DNA from: Gibbula magus
Lineage: Eukaryota; Mollusca; Gastropoda; Trochida; Trochidae
Reading direction: 5' to 3'
Assembly: GCA_936450465.1 (NCBI GenBank)
Contig: OW388300.1
Span: 23,866,017 to 23,930,016 of the forward strand
DNA: 64,000 bases
Both the position numbers and the translations under genes were made by a program. Shown piece after piece: positions 61,825-64,000 of the stretch. Under the pieces are notes generated by a model that was not told the DNA's origin, made no database searches, and saw only the letters and a program-made list of their open reading frames with translations. Each line of letters opens with the position of its first letter. Positions within the stretch are counted from its first letter, which is position 1.

Positions 61825-64000
61825 CCAAGGTTGTACATAAATAGACCCATCGATAGGTTGTACAGATATAGACCCTTACGCATGATAAAACGATACCAAT
61901 CTCTCCCCGGTTGTACAAAAATAGACCCATCGATAGGTTGTACAAATATAGACCCTTAGGCATGAGAAAACGATACCAATCTCTCCCCGGTTGTACAAAA
62001 ATAGACCCATCGATAGGTTGTACAGATATAGACCCATAGGCATGAGAAAACGATACCAATCTCTCCCCGGTTGGACAAAAATAGACCCATCGATAGGTTG
62101 TACAAATATAGACCCATAGGCATGAGAAAACGATACCAATCTCTCCCCGGTTGGACAAAAATAGACCCATCGATAGGTTGTACAAATATAGACCCATAGG
62201 CATGAGAAAACGATACCAATCTCTCCCCGGTTGTACATAAATAGGCCCATCGATAGGTTTTACAGATAAAGACCCATAGGCATGAGAAAACGATACCAAT
62301 CTCTCCCCGGTTGTACAAAAATAGACCCATCGATAGGTTGTACAAATATAGACCCATAGGCATGAGAAAACGATACCAATCTCTCCCCGGTTGTACAAAA
62401 ATAGACCCATCGATAGATTGTACAAATAAAAACCCATAGGCATGAATAAACGAGACCAATCTCTCCCCGGTTGTACAAAAATAGACCCATCGATAGATTG
62501 TACAAATAAAAACCCATAGGCATGAATAAACGAGACCAATCTCTCCCCGGTTGTACAAAAATAGACCCATCGATAGGTTGTACAAATATAGACCCATAGG
62601 CATGAGAAAACGATACCAATCTCTCTACGGTTGTACAAATATAGATACATCGATAGGTTGTACAAATAAAGACCGATAGGCATGAGAAAACGATACCAAT
62701 CTCTCCCCGGTTGTACATAGATAGACCCATCGATAGGTTGTACAAATATAGACCCTTAGGCATGAGAAAACGATACCAATCTCTCCCCGGTTGTACAAAA
62801 ATTGACCAATCGATAGGTTGTACAAATATCGACCCAGAAGCATGAAAAAACGATACCAATCTCTCCCCTTTTGTACAAAAATAGACCCATCGATAGGTTG
62901 TACAAATATAGACCCATAGGCATGAGAAAACGATACCAATCTCTCCCCGGTTGTACAAAAATAGACCCCTCGATAGGTTGTACAAATATAGACCCATAGG
63001 CATGAGAAAACGATACCAATCTCTCCCCGGTTGTACACAAATAGACCCATCGATATTTTGTACAAATATAGACCCATAGGCATGAGAAAACGATTCCAAT
63101 CTCTCCCCGGTTGTACAAAAACAGACCCATCGATATTTTGTACAAATATAGACCCATAGGCATGAAAAAACGATACCAATCTCTCCCCGGTTGTACAAAT
63201 ATAGACCCATCGATAGGTTGTACAAATATAGACCCATAGGCATGAGAAAACGATACCAATCTCTCCCCGGTTGTACAAATATAGACCCATCGATAGGTTG
63301 TACAAATATAGACCCATAGGCATGAGAAAACGATACCAATCTCTCTCCGGTTGTACAAATATAGACCCATCGATATGTTGTACAAAAATAGACCCACAGG
63401 CATGAGAAAACGATACCAATCTCTCCCCGGTTGTACAAAAATAGACCCATCGATAGTTTGTACAAATATTGAACCATAGGCATGAGAAAAGATACCAATC
63501 TCTCCCCGGTTGTACAAAATTAGACCCATCGATAGGTTGTACAAATATAGACCCATAGGCATGAAAAAACGATACCAATCTCTCCCCGGTTGTACAAATA
63601 TAGACCCATCGATAGGTTGTACAAATATAGACCCATAGGCATGAGAAAACGATACCAATCTCTCCCCGGTTGTACAAATATAGACCCATCGATAGGTTGT
63701 ACAAATATAGACCCATAGGCATGAGAAAACGATACCAATCTCTCTCCGGTTGTACAAATATAGACCCATCGATATGTTGTACAAAAATAGACCCACAGGC
63801 ATGAGAAAACGATACCAATCTCTCCCCGGTTGTACAAAAATAGACCCATCGATAGTTTGTACAAATATTGACCCATAGGCATGAGAAAAGATACCAATCT
63901 CTCCCCGGTTGTACAAAATTAGACCCATCGATAGGTTGTACAAATATAGACCCATAGGCATGAGAAAACGATACCAATCTCTCTACGGTTGTACAAATAT

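Larger units (their letters stand above)
27102..64000. repeat. 80-bp satellite array, about 460 units, runs off the window
   Basis: The unit is 80 bp: CCCATAGGCATGAGAAAACG, ATACCAATCTCTCCCC, GGTTGTACAAAAATAGA, then CCCATCGATA and GGTTGTACAAATATAGA. The 27-bp GGTTGTACAA...GATA segment is followed by a second GGTTGTACAA...GACCC copy, so each unit has an internal direct repeat. Units differ by a small set of recurring variants (CCCTTAGG for CCCATAGG, GATATTTTG for GATAGGTTG, GTACATAAA for GTACAAAAA, TCTCTCTCC for TCTCTCCCC, CAAATAGACAC with a 2-base deletion). No unrelated insertion was seen in 37 kb. No gene is supported within it. Confidence 0.97.

Noticed and set aside
27102..64000. Dozens of overlapping long minus-strand open frames as genes for a giant aromatic-rich repeat protein
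   Set aside because: The 80-bp period shifts phase, frames overlap in all three phases, indels are tolerated, and there is no start context, splice signal or known domain. Treated as satellite, with the open-frame property kept as a finding.
27102..64000. CRISPR array
   Set aside because: Units are contiguous 80-bp repeats without unique spacers, and the window is eukaryotic.
27102..64000. CENP-B box in the satellite unit
   Set aside because: No match to the TTCG....A..CGGG pattern in the consensus on either strand, so a centromeric role cannot be argued from sequence.

Overview
The window is eukaryotic nuclear DNA. It is AT-rich, has long stretches without coding content, intron-like splice signals, decayed retroelements and a tandem satellite of about 38 kb. 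The repeat repertoire points to a marine invertebrate, most likely a mollusc: tRNA-derived SINEs ending in a GCGGCGTTAA...(CTCAC)n tail, a (GGAC)n-ended tandem repeat, CR1/L2-like LINEs, and a Penelope-like element with a hammerhead ribozyme. The species cannot be named from sequence alone.

Positions 1-25,800 are gene-poor DNA full of mobile-element debris. Three LINE reverse-transcriptase fragments are recognisable (932-1312 on +; 3209-4759 on -, nested with a 21-bp direct repeat; 15936-16284 on -, apparently split by a SINE). There is also a Penelope-like GIY-YIG endonuclease relic (15479-15796), a complete hammerhead ribozyme motif on the minus strand (15008-15052), a tyrosine-recombinase (Crypton-like) C-terminal relic (10149-10469), a full SINE with target-site duplication (16285-16610), and at least five palindromic foldback sequences. 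The best cellular gene is a split plus-strand gene at 20067-21975 whose exons encode a P2X7-like intracellular domain. Three further short first exons with strong splice donors (215-229 behind a TATA box, 5973-6045, and 13226-13322 on -) may begin genes whose remaining exons I could not find.

Positions 25,820-64,000 are one tandem satellite in two forms. The proximal 1 kb is built of ~52-bp units. From 27,102 to the window end there are about 460 copies of an 80-bp unit, which is the 52/53-bp unit plus an internal 27-bp duplication. A transitional monomer carrying an independent 23-bp duplication is preserved in the old block (26535-26580). The 80-bp array has layered higher-order structure: blocks repeat at offsets of 640, 720, 800, 1040, 1119, 1413/1493, 2000, 2320 and 5353 bp. 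Its consensus has no stop codon in any of the three minus-strand frames, so very long open frames (up to 1252 codons) run through it. I interpret these as a property of the satellite rather than as genes, but flag them as the oddest feature of the window. The array continues past position 64,000.
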